Source of the DNA: Alphaproteobacteria bacterium HGW-Alphaproteobacteria-7
GTDB lineage: Bacteria; Pseudomonadota; Alphaproteobacteria; Sphingomonadales; Sphingomonadaceae
Length of the DNA stretch: 64,000 nucleotides
Assembly (NCBI GenBank): GCA_002842735.1
Contig: PHEB01000010.1
Coordinates: forward strand, 1 to 64,000
Direction: 5' to 3'
Shown: piece by piece, positions 1-9,281 of the stretch
Layout of the letters: each line of letters begins with the position of its first letter
Position numbering within the stretch: position 1 is the stretch's first letter
Made by a program: the position numbers and the translations under genes
Notes under the pieces: model-generated
Databases searched by the model: none
Seen by the model: the letters and a program-made list of their open reading frames with translations, nothing else
What the model was told of the DNA's origin: nothing

Positions 1-2
1 CG

Positions 3-398
3 GGCGCGAACCTCCGGCGAAAACTTGTTCGTTGTCTTGCTCATAAGGACTCCATCTACTCAAGAGTTGGAGCCTCCGACAATCCCGGGGCGGTTCAGTT
101 TGCGAGAAGTGAGGATGTCGGAGCCTATGCTGGCTTGGCCCCACGTCGCAGTCAGTCAGGCGAGCGCGATGTGCGTGGCAACATTTCCAAAGCGGGCGAT
201 CCGATGCTGCGACGAGCGCTTTACGAAGCTGCCAACGTCGTGCTGTCCCGCGTCCAGCGACCCTTCGCGCTCCAGACATGGGGCAAGCGGATCGCTGAAG
301 CCAAGGGCCAAAAGCGCGCCAGGATTGCAGTTGCCCGCAAACTGGCTGTGTTGCTTCATTCGCTTTGGCTGAACGAGACCGAGTTTCGCTGGGCATGA
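3..398 (+). pseudogene. IS110-family transposase C-terminal remnant (truncated by window edge, no intact ORF)
   Basis: Frame 3 reads ...FARSEDVGAYAGLAPRRSQSGERDVRGNISKAGDPMLRRALYEAANVVL...ARIAVARKLAVLLHSLWLNETEFRW, typical of the IS110/IS116 transposase C-terminus. Confidence 0.8.
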
Positions 399-614
399 AA
401 CCAGCGATCTTTTCCCGGTCAGCCATGCTAGGGCGATCTCGCCCGGACTGTAGAGGGTAAACCTCGAGTTGGACCCAGAGACGCCCGCCCTTTTCGCCCG
501 GCCGCGATCATGAAGGCTCGGACAGACCGCTACCAAACGCCGTCCGATGACCTCGAAGACAACCATTGGCACCGGGAAAAGGAATGCCCATGAGAAAATC
601 AATTAGACAACAGT

Positions 615-907
615 CTGGCTCCAGGCGATGTCCTGCTCGCCGACCGCGCTTATGACTCCGATGCCCTGCACAGCGAGATGGCAAAACGCGGCGTTCGGAC
701 CAATGTCAGGCTCATGCCGTAGCGGGTTCGCAAACCGCCCTTCAGCGCCAGGCTCTATAAACTGCGCAACGCAGTCTAGAGGTTCTCCAGCAAAATCAAA
801 CACTATCGCGCCATCGCAACTCGATACGAATAGCATCCCGAAAACTACCTTGCCCTCATCAAGCTCGCCGATGCCAGAATCTGAATGAAATTTATGAGTC
901 GGTGACC
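615..907 (+). pseudogene. IS5-family transposase remnant with in-frame stops
   Basis: Frame 3 reads LAPGDVLLADRAYDSDALHSEMAKRGVRTNVRLMP*RVRKPPFSARLYKLRNAV*RFSSKIKHYRAIATRYE*HPENYLALIKLADARI*, the DDE C-terminal region of IS5-like transposases. Confidence 0.75.
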
Positions 908-1019
908 TAAAGTCCTCGCCGTTCGAGGCAAACCGCAAAAAACTTCTACACAGTTCCTGCACAGGTCAATAATAGCCTATTTTTATCAATTATATCAGTG
1001 ACTTACAGGTCGCCGATAT

Positions 1020-1098
<79 letters not shown>

Positions 1099-1124
1099 AC
1101 ACTTTTGCCCCGCCCCGCCCCCGG

Positions 1125-1197
1125 TGGGCCCGGCAGGATTCGAACCCGCGACCTAGCCGTTATGAGCGGCCAGCTCTAACCACTGAGCTACAGGCCC
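1125..1197 (-). tRNA. tRNA with CAT anticodon (Met or Ile2)
   Basis: Reverse complement GGGCCTGTAGCTCAGTGGTTAGAGCTGGCCGCTCATAACGGCTAGGTCGCGGGTTCGAATCCTGCCGGGCCCA; CTCATAA loop. Confidence 0.9.
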
Positions 1198-1357
1198 ATA
1201 AAACATGGCACCGGAGACAGGACGATTTCGAGCCCCTACTCTGCTCGCGGTTGCGAAACAAGCCAGTATGCACGGTTGGACGCACGACTTTTCCAGCGCG
1301 CCGAAATGCCGACCCAAAACGCGCCAGAATTGCACCTGCGCTGCACAGGCTTTCGGG

Positions 1358-2413
1358 TTACCCGCCGGTTGCGGCGATGATTTCGCTGACGGTGGTTGAA
1401 TGCACGCCGCGCCGGGCAAGATCGGCGTAGATGGTAGCAAACCACTGATACAGCGCCTCAACCGCCGCTTCGGTCGCGGCATAGGGGGTGTGGCCCGGGG
1501 CCAGCGTGGGACTGTGGAACGATAACACCAGCACCGGCAAGCCGCGGTTGAGCACCACGTCAACCCCGCGCAGCGCCTCTTCGGCTGACACGCCTTCGGG
1601 GGTGAGCGCGATGCGTTCGAGCAAGCTGAGGCACGAAAAGCCTGAAAACAAGGTCGGGATATGGCGCTGGGCGCGGTGCAGCAACGGCCCAAACCGCGCG
1701 ATCGGCCCGCGATAGGCGCTCGTAACGGGCAGTTCGAGCAATTGGTGTGCATCATCCACCCAGTATGGTGTGAGCGGGTGGTGTGAATAATCGGGGCCGC
1801 CGTCCGCGGAATAATCAAACAGGGTGCGCACCGAAGTGTCGATGCGGATCCCGGCGGCCATCAGCAGCTCGGCCGTATGCGCTCCCAGCCCGTAGCGCCC
1901 GGCGCGGTAAATCAACGGTGCGCTGCCGAACGCCGCCTCGATAGCGTCGCGCAGGGCCATGAACTTGGCGGCTTCCAGATCGCGCGGGAGGTTTCCGGCA
2001 TAGGAATTGCGCGTGCAAACCTCTTCTTTGAAAGGCGGATTGACCCAAGGGTGCAATTGCACGCCGACCTCAGCCGTGCCGCGCCGCACGGCATCCCCGA
2101 TAATTGCGACCGCAACCGGATCGTTCACAATTGGCCAATCGACGAGATAGACCGGATGCGCGCCAAGCCCTTCGCAAAAGCTCTGAAACCGCGGGATCGC
2201 GGTGACGTGATCAAGCCCGTAGCCATCACGCCGAAACGGGCCGTTCCAGTCAAATTCCTCTTCGGTATCGACCGTCAACAGCACCCGCTGCCCAAAGCCG
2301 GGTGCGAAGGCCGCCGCGCTTCCCGCAGCGGGCACATCGAGCATCGATCCTGTCACCATTGTCCGGTTTCCAAGGCCTTCGAGGCCATTACCTGCCTGCT
2401 GCAAATGCATCAT
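1358..2413 (-). CDS. Polysaccharide deacetylase-like (WalW-type) protein
   Basis: LLTVDTEEEFDW, HPVYLVDWPI, GVQLHPWVNPP, LVLSFHSPTLAPGHTPY motifs; start uncertain. Confidence 0.7.
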   Translation of the reverse strand: MMHLQQAGNGLEGLGNRTMVTGSMLDVPAAGSAAAFAPGFGQRVLLTVDTEEEFDWNGPFRRDGYGLDHVTAIPRFQSFCEGLGAHPVYLVDWPIVNDPVAVAIIGDAVRRGTAEVGVQLHPWVNPPFKEEVCTRNSYAGNLPRDLEAAKFMALRDAIEAAFGSAPLIYRAGRYGLGAHTAELLMAAGIRIDTSVRTLFDYSADGGPDYSHHPLTPYWVDDAHQLLELPVTSAYRGPIARFGPLLHRAQRHIPTLFSGFSCLSLLERIALTPEGVSAEEALRGVDVVLNRGLPVLVLSFHSPTLAPGHTPYAATEAAVEALYQWFATIYADLARRGVHSTTVSEIIAATGG

Positions 2414-4196
2414 GATCGGCCGGGTTGGCCCGGCCTTGGCTATCGGTCAAAAGCGGCACGGTCATCACCACGGTATCGCCATCACGCACCATGCCGCCGC
2501 CGGCCACGCGCGCTTCGGCCCGGGCGAGGCGTAATGCAAAGCCTGCGCCGAACAGTCCGGGATTGATTGCGCTGTCATTGCTGCGGACGGTAGCCGCGAA
2601 CAGATCATCCTCCGCCGCCAGCCGCGCCGGCAGGGTGCAGCCAAGCTGCGCCATTGCCCCGTTTGCGCCGATCAGCGGGGCCAGCCGTAGCACGATCTGC
2701 TCGTCCGTGCCGCAGGCTGCAGCAAGGCTCGCCAACAGGCGCCACACCAATGCTTCGGCATCATCCGGATCAAGCGCGATCAGCAGTGTTGTGTTCGCCG
2801 GAAACTTGATCTCCAGTCCAGCGCGGCGTTGCTCTAGCACCGGTTCAAGCTGCGCGGCTGTGCGGTGGATCAACGCGGCCAGATCGGTTTCGCCAGACGC
2901 CATGGCGATCGCGCCGGTTTCCAACCGGGCCAACCGGTCAAGTTCTTCGAACCCAGCCAGAATCCGCGCTGCATCAGCCGCAATCGCGGCGGCCAGCGCG
3001 CGATATTCGTGCGGGGCGGGGCCAAATAACTGTTGCTGGATCACCTCGGCATAGCCCTGCACGGCGGTGACGGGGGTGCGCAATTCATGCAGCAATTGGC
3101 GAATCCGATCGGCCTCATGCGCTTCAGGCCTGTGCAGGGCGTTGGTTTCCGCAGGGATGCGGCGCAGGCGGCCGAAATAGCCGGTAAAATGGCCTTCATC
3201 GCTGAAGCGCGGCTGAGCATCGATAATCCAGTCCCCGGCAATTGCGGGCGCGCCAGCCAAGGTGATCTCGCCGCGTGAGATTGGCTGACGGCGGGCAAAC
3301 GCGCGTTCCAGCCCGACGTCACCAGTATCGTCATCACCCCGCCGTTGCGGCGCGAACAGCCGCATCCCGATCACCATCGGTGCGACGTCGCTGCTGGCCC
3401 ATTCGATCCGCCCGGTCGCATCAGCAGCAAAGCCGATGCTGGAAACCAGATGATCGACCCGCTCGGGCAGTTCGCCCAGCGGCAGGCGCGGTGATCGTTC
3501 TGCATCCTGGCGGCTCTCCCCGCGCTCGCGCCGGAATTGCGCGATCCTTTCGACCAACGCCGAAATTTCGGTGCGCCCGTTTTCTGCGCGATTGTGGGAT
3601 GTGGGGATCGGGCTTGATGCGGCAACCCGCAGCGGTACCGGGGCAGCGGGGGGTGAGGCGGCAATCGCCGCATCCTCATCAGCATTGATCGGTGCGGGCA
3701 GCCCGCGATCATGCACACCCAGCCGGGTCAGCACCGTTTCGACGTCGACCGGCAGATCGCGCCGATTGCGCAGGAAACCGCGTGCACGCACGGGCAGACG
3801 CGGGATCAGCGCAACCCATTCTGCGGGCGAAAGTTCGGCGCGGGTCAACGCGGCAGAGGTGACTTCGGGTTCATGATCGGCGAGATGCGCGGCCAGATCG
3901 GGGCTGCGGAACCGCCAGCCGGGTTCGCGAATCATGGCTGCGCGTTCGGGCGCAGGGATCGCCTGGGCGAGCGCGTCCATCCTCAGCCACGCGGCGGCGA
4001 TCAGGCTATGATCAGGCTGACTGCCTCGACGCGCCCGGTCTTTGCCCAGAAGATCAAGCAATTGCCGGAACTGCGTGCGCAAGCCCGCCTCGCCAGAAGC
4101 GCGTTGGCGCAGCACAGTGGCAAGGCGATCATCAAAAAACAAATGGCACTCCCTACCGGCCCATCGGCCCGAATCGCAGGCATCGGCGCCCCGCAT
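2388..4196 (-). CDS. Sensor histidine kinase-like protein
   Basis: HELRTPVTAVQGYAEVI H-box with degenerate ATPase region; overlaps the downstream ORF by 26 nt; start uncertain. Confidence 0.75.
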   Translation of the reverse strand: MRGADACDSGRWAGRECHLFFDDRLATVLRQRASGEAGLRTQFRQLLDLLGKDRARRGSQPDHSLIAAAWLRMDALAQAIPAPERAAMIREPGWRFRSPDLAAHLADHEPEVTSAALTRAELSPAEWVALIPRLPVRARGFLRNRRDLPVDVETVLTRLGVHDRGLPAPINADEDAAIAASPPAAPVPLRVAASSPIPTSHNRAENGRTEISALVERIAQFRRERGESRQDAERSPRLPLGELPERVDHLVSSIGFAADATGRIEWASSDVAPMVIGMRLFAPQRRGDDDTGDVGLERAFARRQPISRGEITLAGAPAIAGDWIIDAQPRFSDEGHFTGYFGRLRRIPAETNALHRPEAHEADRIRQLLHELRTPVTAVQGYAEVIQQQLFGPAPHEYRALAAAIAADAARILAGFEELDRLARLETGAIAMASGETDLAALIHRTAAQLEPVLEQRRAGLEIKFPANTTLLIALDPDDAEALVWRLLASLAAACGTDEQIVLRLAPLIGANGAMAQLGCTLPARLAAEDDLFAATVRSNDSAINPGLFGAGFALRLARAEARVAGGGMVRDGDTVVMTVPLLTDSQGRANPADHDAFAAGR

Positions 4197-4414
4197 AGGA
4201 CGCTCATAAACAGGTTCGTCCTTATCGTTCTATCAGGATGGCGCAATTGGTACACGCAGCCGTGCGAGGCGCGTTGCAAAGCGGGACAATTGCTGGCAGA
4301 CCTAATAATATTAGCCAAGCGAGCCGCCCGGTGCGCTTGATATTACTTTTTGATCATATCGCACGTGGCGTTGCCGCCTGGTGAATGGCGCGGTGCTGGA
4401 GGAGCTTAAGCCGA

Positions 4415-4876
4415 GTGGCCAATCTGGACGAAATCGACCGCCGCCTGCTGTCAGAATTGCAGACGGAAGGCCGCGTAACCAATGTTGAACTGGCGCAGCG
4501 TGTCGGGCTTACCGCGCCGCCGTGTCTGCGGCGTGTGCGCGGGCTTGAAGAAGACGGGGTAATCCGCGGTTATCACGCCGATCTCGATCCGTCGAAGCTG
4601 GGCTTTGCGATCACCGTGTTCGCGATGGTCAGCTTGAAAAGTCAGGCCGAAAGCGCGCTGCGCGAGTTCGAAGAACACATGCGCGAACTGCCCGAAGTGC
4701 GCGAATGCCACATGCTCAACGGCGAAATCGACTTTATCCTCAAGATCGTGAGCAAGGATTTGCAGAGCTTTCAGGAATTCCTGACCGGCAAACTCACGCC
4801 TGCGCCCAATGTCGAAAGCGTAAAAACCTCGCTGACGATCCGCACCGCCAAACAGGTGCCCGGCGTTCCGTTGTGA
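4415..4876 (+). CDS. Lrp/AsnC family transcriptional regulator
   Basis: GTG start after GGAGGAG; LDEIDRRLLSELQTEGRVTNVELAQRVGLTAPPCLRRVRGLEEDGVIRGY. Confidence 0.9.
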   Translation: MANLDEIDRRLLSELQTEGRVTNVELAQRVGLTAPPCLRRVRGLEEDGVIRGYHADLDPSKLGFAITVFAMVSLKSQAESALREFEEHMRELPEVRECHMLNGEIDFILKIVSKDLQSFQEFLTGKLTPAPNVESVKTSLTIRTAKQVPGVPL

Positions 4877-5131
4877 GCGTGGTTTCCTTCCCTAAACATA
4901 AGTAGGGCATATCAGCGCCCACCGCCGATCCCCCAACATCGCCGCAAAAGGCTAAAGCCACTGCGCCATATCGTCCCGCCAAACATCCACCATTGGCCAT
5001 TGCTTGGGTCGGGCAATTTTCAAGAAAGTTGGATCGCGCATCGGAGTCGTGGTCTACTTCCCTATTGTTACCCGTAACTTTTTGAGCCTAGCAGCAACAT
5101 CGTGATTCCGGTTCGGCCCCTTGGCAACGGC

Positions 5132-5698
5132 TCAAGGCGATGGCCGAAGCTTATCCGCAATGTAGCACTGCCAATCGTAGCGGCAGGCATAGATCATTGT
5201 GAAAGGCAACTGATCGTCCTTTTCGCGCTCGGCATCTTCAAAAATTCTTGCCTTGAAGGCGGCGAGCGCAGGCGCAAATTTGGATTGGTCTGCTCTTTCT
5301 GGCAGAAACTTCCAAACCAGATACTCGATAATCGCGGCTCTGCCTTCGTCGGGCGGGAGAAGGTTGAACGGAATCGTTTCTCCCTGCATCTCATGGGTTT
5401 CATGGCTGTTAACGGCGTTGCGCTGAAGAATGATGGCGCTAACGGCATTCAACACACCGAGCTGATGGGCGAAACTCTCGTCTTTCCCAGCGCGTCGCGC
5501 ATAAGCGAAGCCAGTATCATAGGAATCACCGGCAGCCTCACGAAGCATCGCCTCGGCTTTAACCTTCGTTTCCCGCTGCAGTTCTGAAATCTGCCGTCGT
5601 TCTTCGCGCGTGGACTGGCGAACTGTTGGCGCACCTTTTCCCATAAAAAAGAAAAATAATACAATGCCTACAGCTACTGCAATCACCAGCCAAATCAT
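5132..5698 (-). CDS. Hypothetical protein with N-terminal transmembrane helix
   Basis: 188-aa ORF beginning MIWLVIAVAVGIVLFFFFMGKG; no family recognised. Confidence 0.6.
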   Translation of the reverse strand: MIWLVIAVAVGIVLFFFFMGKGAPTVRQSTREERRQISELQRETKVKAEAMLREAAGDSYDTGFAYARRAGKDESFAHQLGVLNAVSAIILQRNAVNSHETHEMQGETIPFNLLPPDEGRAAIIEYLVWKFLPERADQSKFAPALAAFKARIFEDAEREKDDQLPFTMIYACRYDWQCYIADKLRPSP

Positions 5699-5814
5699 AA
5701 CATACCCCAGTCAACCACAGTGATAACTTTTGCTACCCTCAGCAACAAAAACACCAATCGGGAGGAAGAAAAGAGGTAGTGAATCTCTTCAATAGACCCT
5801 GAGCCAAGAGCAGT

Positions 5815-7164
5815 TTAATCCGCCCGCTGCGCCAGCCATTCCTCCAGCCACTTGATCGAATAGTCGCCGTTCAGCACATCATCCTGTCGCAGCAATTCCT
5901 GATGCAGTGGGATGTTGGTCTTGACCCCTTCGACCACCATTTCTTCGAGCGCGCGGCGCAGGCGCATGATGCAGCCTTCGCGGGTGCGGCCATAGACGAT
6001 CAGCTTGGCGATCATGCTGTCGTAATAGGGCGGGATCCGGTATCCGGCGTAAAGCCCTGAATCCACGCGCACATGCATCCCGCCAGCCGCGTGATAATGG
6101 CTGACGAGGCCGGGCGAGGGGGTAAAGTTGAAGGGGTCTTCGGCGTTGATCCGGCATTCGATCGCGTGGCCGTTGAATTCCAATTCATCCTGCGTCACCG
6201 ACAACGGACGCCCTTCGGCCACGCGGATCTGTTCGCGCACCAGATCAACCCCGGTAATCGCCTCGGTAACGGGGTGTTCGACCTGCAGGCGGGTGTTCAT
6301 TTCGATGAAGTAGAACTCGCCGCCTTCCCACAGGAATTCGATCGTGCCCGCGCCGCGATAGGCCATGTCGCGCATCGCCTTTGAGCAGACTTCGCCGATC
6401 CGCGCGCGTTCTTCGGCGGAAATCACGGGGGAGGGGGCTTCTTCCAGCACCTTCTGGTGGCGGCGTTGCAGCGAGCAATCGCGCTCCCCCAGATGGATCG
6501 CGTTGCCTTGCCCATCGCCGAACACCTGGAATTCGATATGGCGCGGGTTGCCGAGGTATTTTTCGATATAGACCGTGGCATCGCCGAACGCGGCCTTCGC
6601 CTCGCTGCCTGCTTGCTGCATCAGGGTTTCGAGCTTTTCCTCGCTCTCGCACACCTTCATCCCGCGACCGCCGCCGCCGCTGGCTGCCTTGATGATCACG
6701 GGATAGCCCACGTCCTTGGCAATCCGCCGCGCTTCGTCAAAATCCGACACCGCGCCGTCCGAACCCGGCACCAGCGGCAGGCCCAATGCGCCCGCCGTGC
6801 GCTTGGCTTCGACCTTGTCGCCCATGGTGCGGATATGTTCGGGTTTGGGGCCGATCCAGATGATGTCGTGCGCTTCGACGATTTCGGCAAACTTGGCGTT
6901 TTCCGACAGGAAGCCGTAGCCGGGGTGGATCGCATCGCATTGTGCAACCTCGGCCGCCGAGATGATGTTGGCGATGTTGAGATAGCTGTCGGTCGCAGCG
7001 GGCGGGCCGATGCACACCGCGTGATCGGCCAGCCGGACGTGCATCGCATCAGCATCGGCGGTGGAGTGCACCGCCACCGTTTCAATCCCCATTTCATGCG
7101 CCGCGCGGTGGATGCGCAGCGCAATTTCGCCGCGATTGGCGATCAGGATACGCTTGATTGCCAT
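5815..7164 (-). CDS. accC: Acetyl-CoA carboxylase, biotin carboxylase subunit
   Basis: [34 protein letters not shown]..., [27 protein letters not shown]. Confidence 0.97.
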   Translation of the reverse strand: MAIKRILIANRGEIALRIHRAAHEMGIETVAVHSTADADAMHVRLADHAVCIGPPAATDSYLNIANIISAAEVAQCDAIHPGYGFLSENAKFAEIVEAHDIIWIGPKPEHIRTMGDKVEAKRTAGALGLPLVPGSDGAVSDFDEARRIAKDVGYPVIIKAASGGGGRGMKVCESEEKLETLMQQAGSEAKAAFGDATVYIEKYLGNPRHIEFQVFGDGQGNAIHLGERDCSLQRRHQKVLEEAPSPVISAEERARIGEVCSKAMRDMAYRGAGTIEFLWEGGEFYFIEMNTRLQVEHPVTEAITGVDLVREQIRVAEGRPLSVTQDELEFNGHAIECRINAEDPFNFTPSPGLVSHYHAAGGMHVRVDSGLYAGYRIPPYYDSMIAKLIVYGRTREGCIMRLRRALEEMVVEGVKTNIPLHQELLRQDDVLNGDYSIKWLEEWLAQRAD

Positions 7165-7168
7165 GATC

Positions 7169-7666
7169 TTACGCGATCACGACAAGCGGCTGGTCAAATT
7201 CGACCGGCTGGGCATTTTCAACAAGAACCGCGGTGACGGTGCCTGATCGGGGCGCGGTGATCGGGTTCATCACCTTCATCGCCTCGACGATCAGCAGCGT
7301 GTCGCCCTGCTTTACCGCCTTGCCCACCGCCACATAGGGCGCTGCGCCCGGTTCGGGTGTGAGATAGCAGGTGCCGACCATCGGCGATTTGACCGCATCG
7401 GTCATGTCCGGCCCGGCAGCAGGCTCTGGCGCAGTCGGCGCAGCGGCCACCGGCGCAGCAGCCAGCGGTGCAGGCGCAGCCGCGTGAACCGGTGCTGCGA
7501 CACTTCCACGCGACACACGAATCTTGCGGTCATCATCCTCAACCTCGATTTCGGTGAGGCCGGTTTCGTTGAGCAGTTCAGCGAGCTCGCGCACCAGCGC
7601 GGTATCGATGTTCATGCCCACTTTACGCCCGTTCGACTTGCCGCCTTGGCCCCCGTCGTTTGCCAT
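7169..7666 (-). CDS. accB: Acetyl-CoA carboxylase biotin carboxyl carrier protein
   Basis: C-terminal biotinyl domain ...[21 protein letters not shown]; likely start at [20 protein letters not shown]. Confidence 0.95.
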   Translation of the reverse strand: MANDGGQGGKSNGRKVGMNIDTALVRELAELLNETGLTEIEVEDDDRKIRVSRGSVAAPVHAAAPAPLAAAPVAAAPTAPEPAAGPDMTDAVKSPMVGTCYLTPEPGAAPYVAVGKAVKQGDTLLIVEAMKVMNPITAPRSGTVTAVLVENAQPVEFDQPLVVIA

Positions 7667-7771
7667 GTATGTCCCTTGTTATGTGTAACGCCCGTGAAGC
7701 GCAGGGGACTATTGCCGCGAATTGCGGCTGGCAAGTGGCAAGGGGATATTTTGTGAAAGTCTGATGACTGG

Positions 7772-8212
7772 TCAGACGGTGCCGGCCGCCACGGCTTCGA
7801 GCGCGATGCGGTACGAATCCGCCCCATGTCCCTCAACCGTCATCGCGGCGGCCATGCCGACATAGGACAGGTGGCGGAACGGCTCGCGGGTCTTGGGATC
7901 GGAGAGGTGGACTTCGATCACCGGCGTGCGGATCGCCTTGATAGCATCAAGCAGCGCCAGGGACGTATGGGTATAGGCCGCCGCATTAAGCAGCACCGCG
8001 CGCGCGCCTTCCGCCTGCGCCTCGTGCAGCCAATCGACCAGCATCCCTTCGTGATTGGTCTGGCGCATCTCGATTTCGAGGCCCAATTCGCGGGCGCGGT
8101 CTTCGAGCATCCCGGCGATATCGTCGAGCGTGGTGGTGCCATAAATCTCCGGCTCGCGCGTGCCGAGGAGATTGAGATTGGGGCCGTTGAGGACGTAGAC
8201 GAGGTTGGTCAT
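7772..8212 (-). CDS. aroQ: 3-dehydroquinate dehydratase, type II
   Basis: MTNLVYVLNGPNLNLLGTREPEIYG...; internal ATG chosen over the longer ORF. Confidence 0.95.
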   Translation of the reverse strand: MTNLVYVLNGPNLNLLGTREPEIYGTTTLDDIAGMLEDRARELGLEIEMRQTNHEGMLVDWLHEAQAEGARAVLLNAAAYTHTSLALLDAIKAIRTPVIEVHLSDPKTREPFRHLSYVGMAAAMTVEGHGADSYRIALEAVAAGTV

Positions 8213-8216
8213 GGGG

Positions 8217-8483
8217 TCAGTAGTGCTCGCGGCACTGCGCGATTTCAAGCTGCTGTGCGCCGTCCTTCCCCACAACACGATATACCAGCCGGTCGCGCTG
8301 GTTGATCCGGCGCGACCAAAACCCAGCCAACTCACCGCGCAAAGGCTCCGGTTTGCCTGAACCCTTGAACGGGTGGCGACGACATTCCTCGATTAGCTTG
8401 TTAAGCCGCAGCAGCGTTTTGCGATCGGTCTCGCACCAGTGCTGGTAATCCTCCCACGCATGGGCAGAGAAGACTAGGTTCAC
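8217..8483 (-). CDS. Txe/YoeB-family toxin
   Basis: MNLVFSAHAWEDYQHWCETDRKTLLRLNKLIEECRRHPFKGSGKPEPLRGELAGFWSRRINQRDRLVYRV...CREHY; GTG start overlaps antitoxin stop. Confidence 0.93.
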   Translation of the reverse strand: MNLVFSAHAWEDYQHWCETDRKTLLRLNKLIEECRRHPFKGSGKPEPLRGELAGFWSRRINQRDRLVYRVVGKDGAQQLEIAQCREHY

Positions 8484-8734
8484 AGCTGGATCAATCCGCG
8501 CACCGTTCCTTCGCCGCGATCAAGCTGGGCAATGCTTTCGCGCAGCCGCCGCGCATTTTCCGGGCTGGCAAGGAGATGTTCGGTTTCGAGGATCGAATTC
8601 CATTCGGATAGCGAAACCATCACCACCGCCTCGCCATTGCGGCGGGTAATGATCGCCTCGGAACGATCCTCGACCACCTTGTCCATTACGGATTTGAGGT
8701 TTTTTCGCGCGTCGCTGTAGCTGAGGACTTCCAT
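8480..8734 (-). CDS. YefM/Phd-family antitoxin
   Basis: MEVLSYSDARKNLKSVMDKVVEDRSEAIITRRNGEAVVMVSLSEWNSILETEHLL. Confidence 0.93.
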   Translation of the reverse strand: MEVLSYSDARKNLKSVMDKVVEDRSEAIITRRNGEAVVMVSLSEWNSILETEHLLASPENARRLRESIAQLDRGEGTVRGLIQL

Positions 8735-8759
8735 CGGTAATCTCCTTGTGTCGCAATAT

Positions 8760-8777
8760 GTACATCATCTTGTACAA
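8760..8777. promoter_or_regulatory. Candidate YefM-YoeB operator
   Basis: TGTACA TCATCT TGTACA: two TGTACA palindromes, 12 bp centre to centre, 25 bp upstream of the antitoxin start. Confidence 0.75.
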
Positions 8778-8796
8778 ACGCAAGGTGAATGCTTGC

Positions 8797-9210
8797 CTAC
8801 CGATCCACGCCCTTGACCTTCCCCCACTGGCGCGCTGCGGTGTAGCCGAGATACCCGGTGCCAAACAGCGCGTAGAGCGGTTCGGGCAACCCATTCAGAT
8901 AGGCGTTCATTCCTGCGGCAATATCGCTCGCCGCCGACGGGTGGAACGCGCTCAGCACGCCCATCGGCAGCGCGGTGAGCAGCAGGATGTACATTACATA
9001 GAGAAAGCTCGGGCGGGCGCGGCTGGTCCAGGGGTCTTTGGAATTGGCCTCGGCCACAATTGCCTGCAATTGCGCCTCGATCATGCGCATTTCCTGCGTG
9101 CCCTCAAGCGCGATCAGTTCGAGCTTGGCCTTGGCCTGCGCTTCCTTGTCGGGAATGATCTTGTCGATGATCGAGGAAATCGGGCCGATCAGCACGTCGA
9201 GTAGGGCCAT
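8797..9210 (-). CDS. Holin-family protein (3-TM holin of the GTA-release type)
   Basis: MALLDVLIGPISSIIDKIIPDKEAQAKAKLELIALEGTQEMRMIEAQLQAIVAEANSKDPWTSRARPSFLYVMYILLLTALPMG... Confidence 0.75.
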   Translation of the reverse strand: MALLDVLIGPISSIIDKIIPDKEAQAKAKLELIALEGTQEMRMIEAQLQAIVAEANSKDPWTSRARPSFLYVMYILLLTALPMGVLSAFHPSAASDIAAGMNAYLNGLPEPLYALFGTGYLGYTAARQWGKVKGVDR

Positions 9211-9281
9211 GATATGCGCTCCAGTGAATGAGTCGCATAAAAATGACCAAATCGGTTAAAGTAGGAAAGATAATTAACCGA

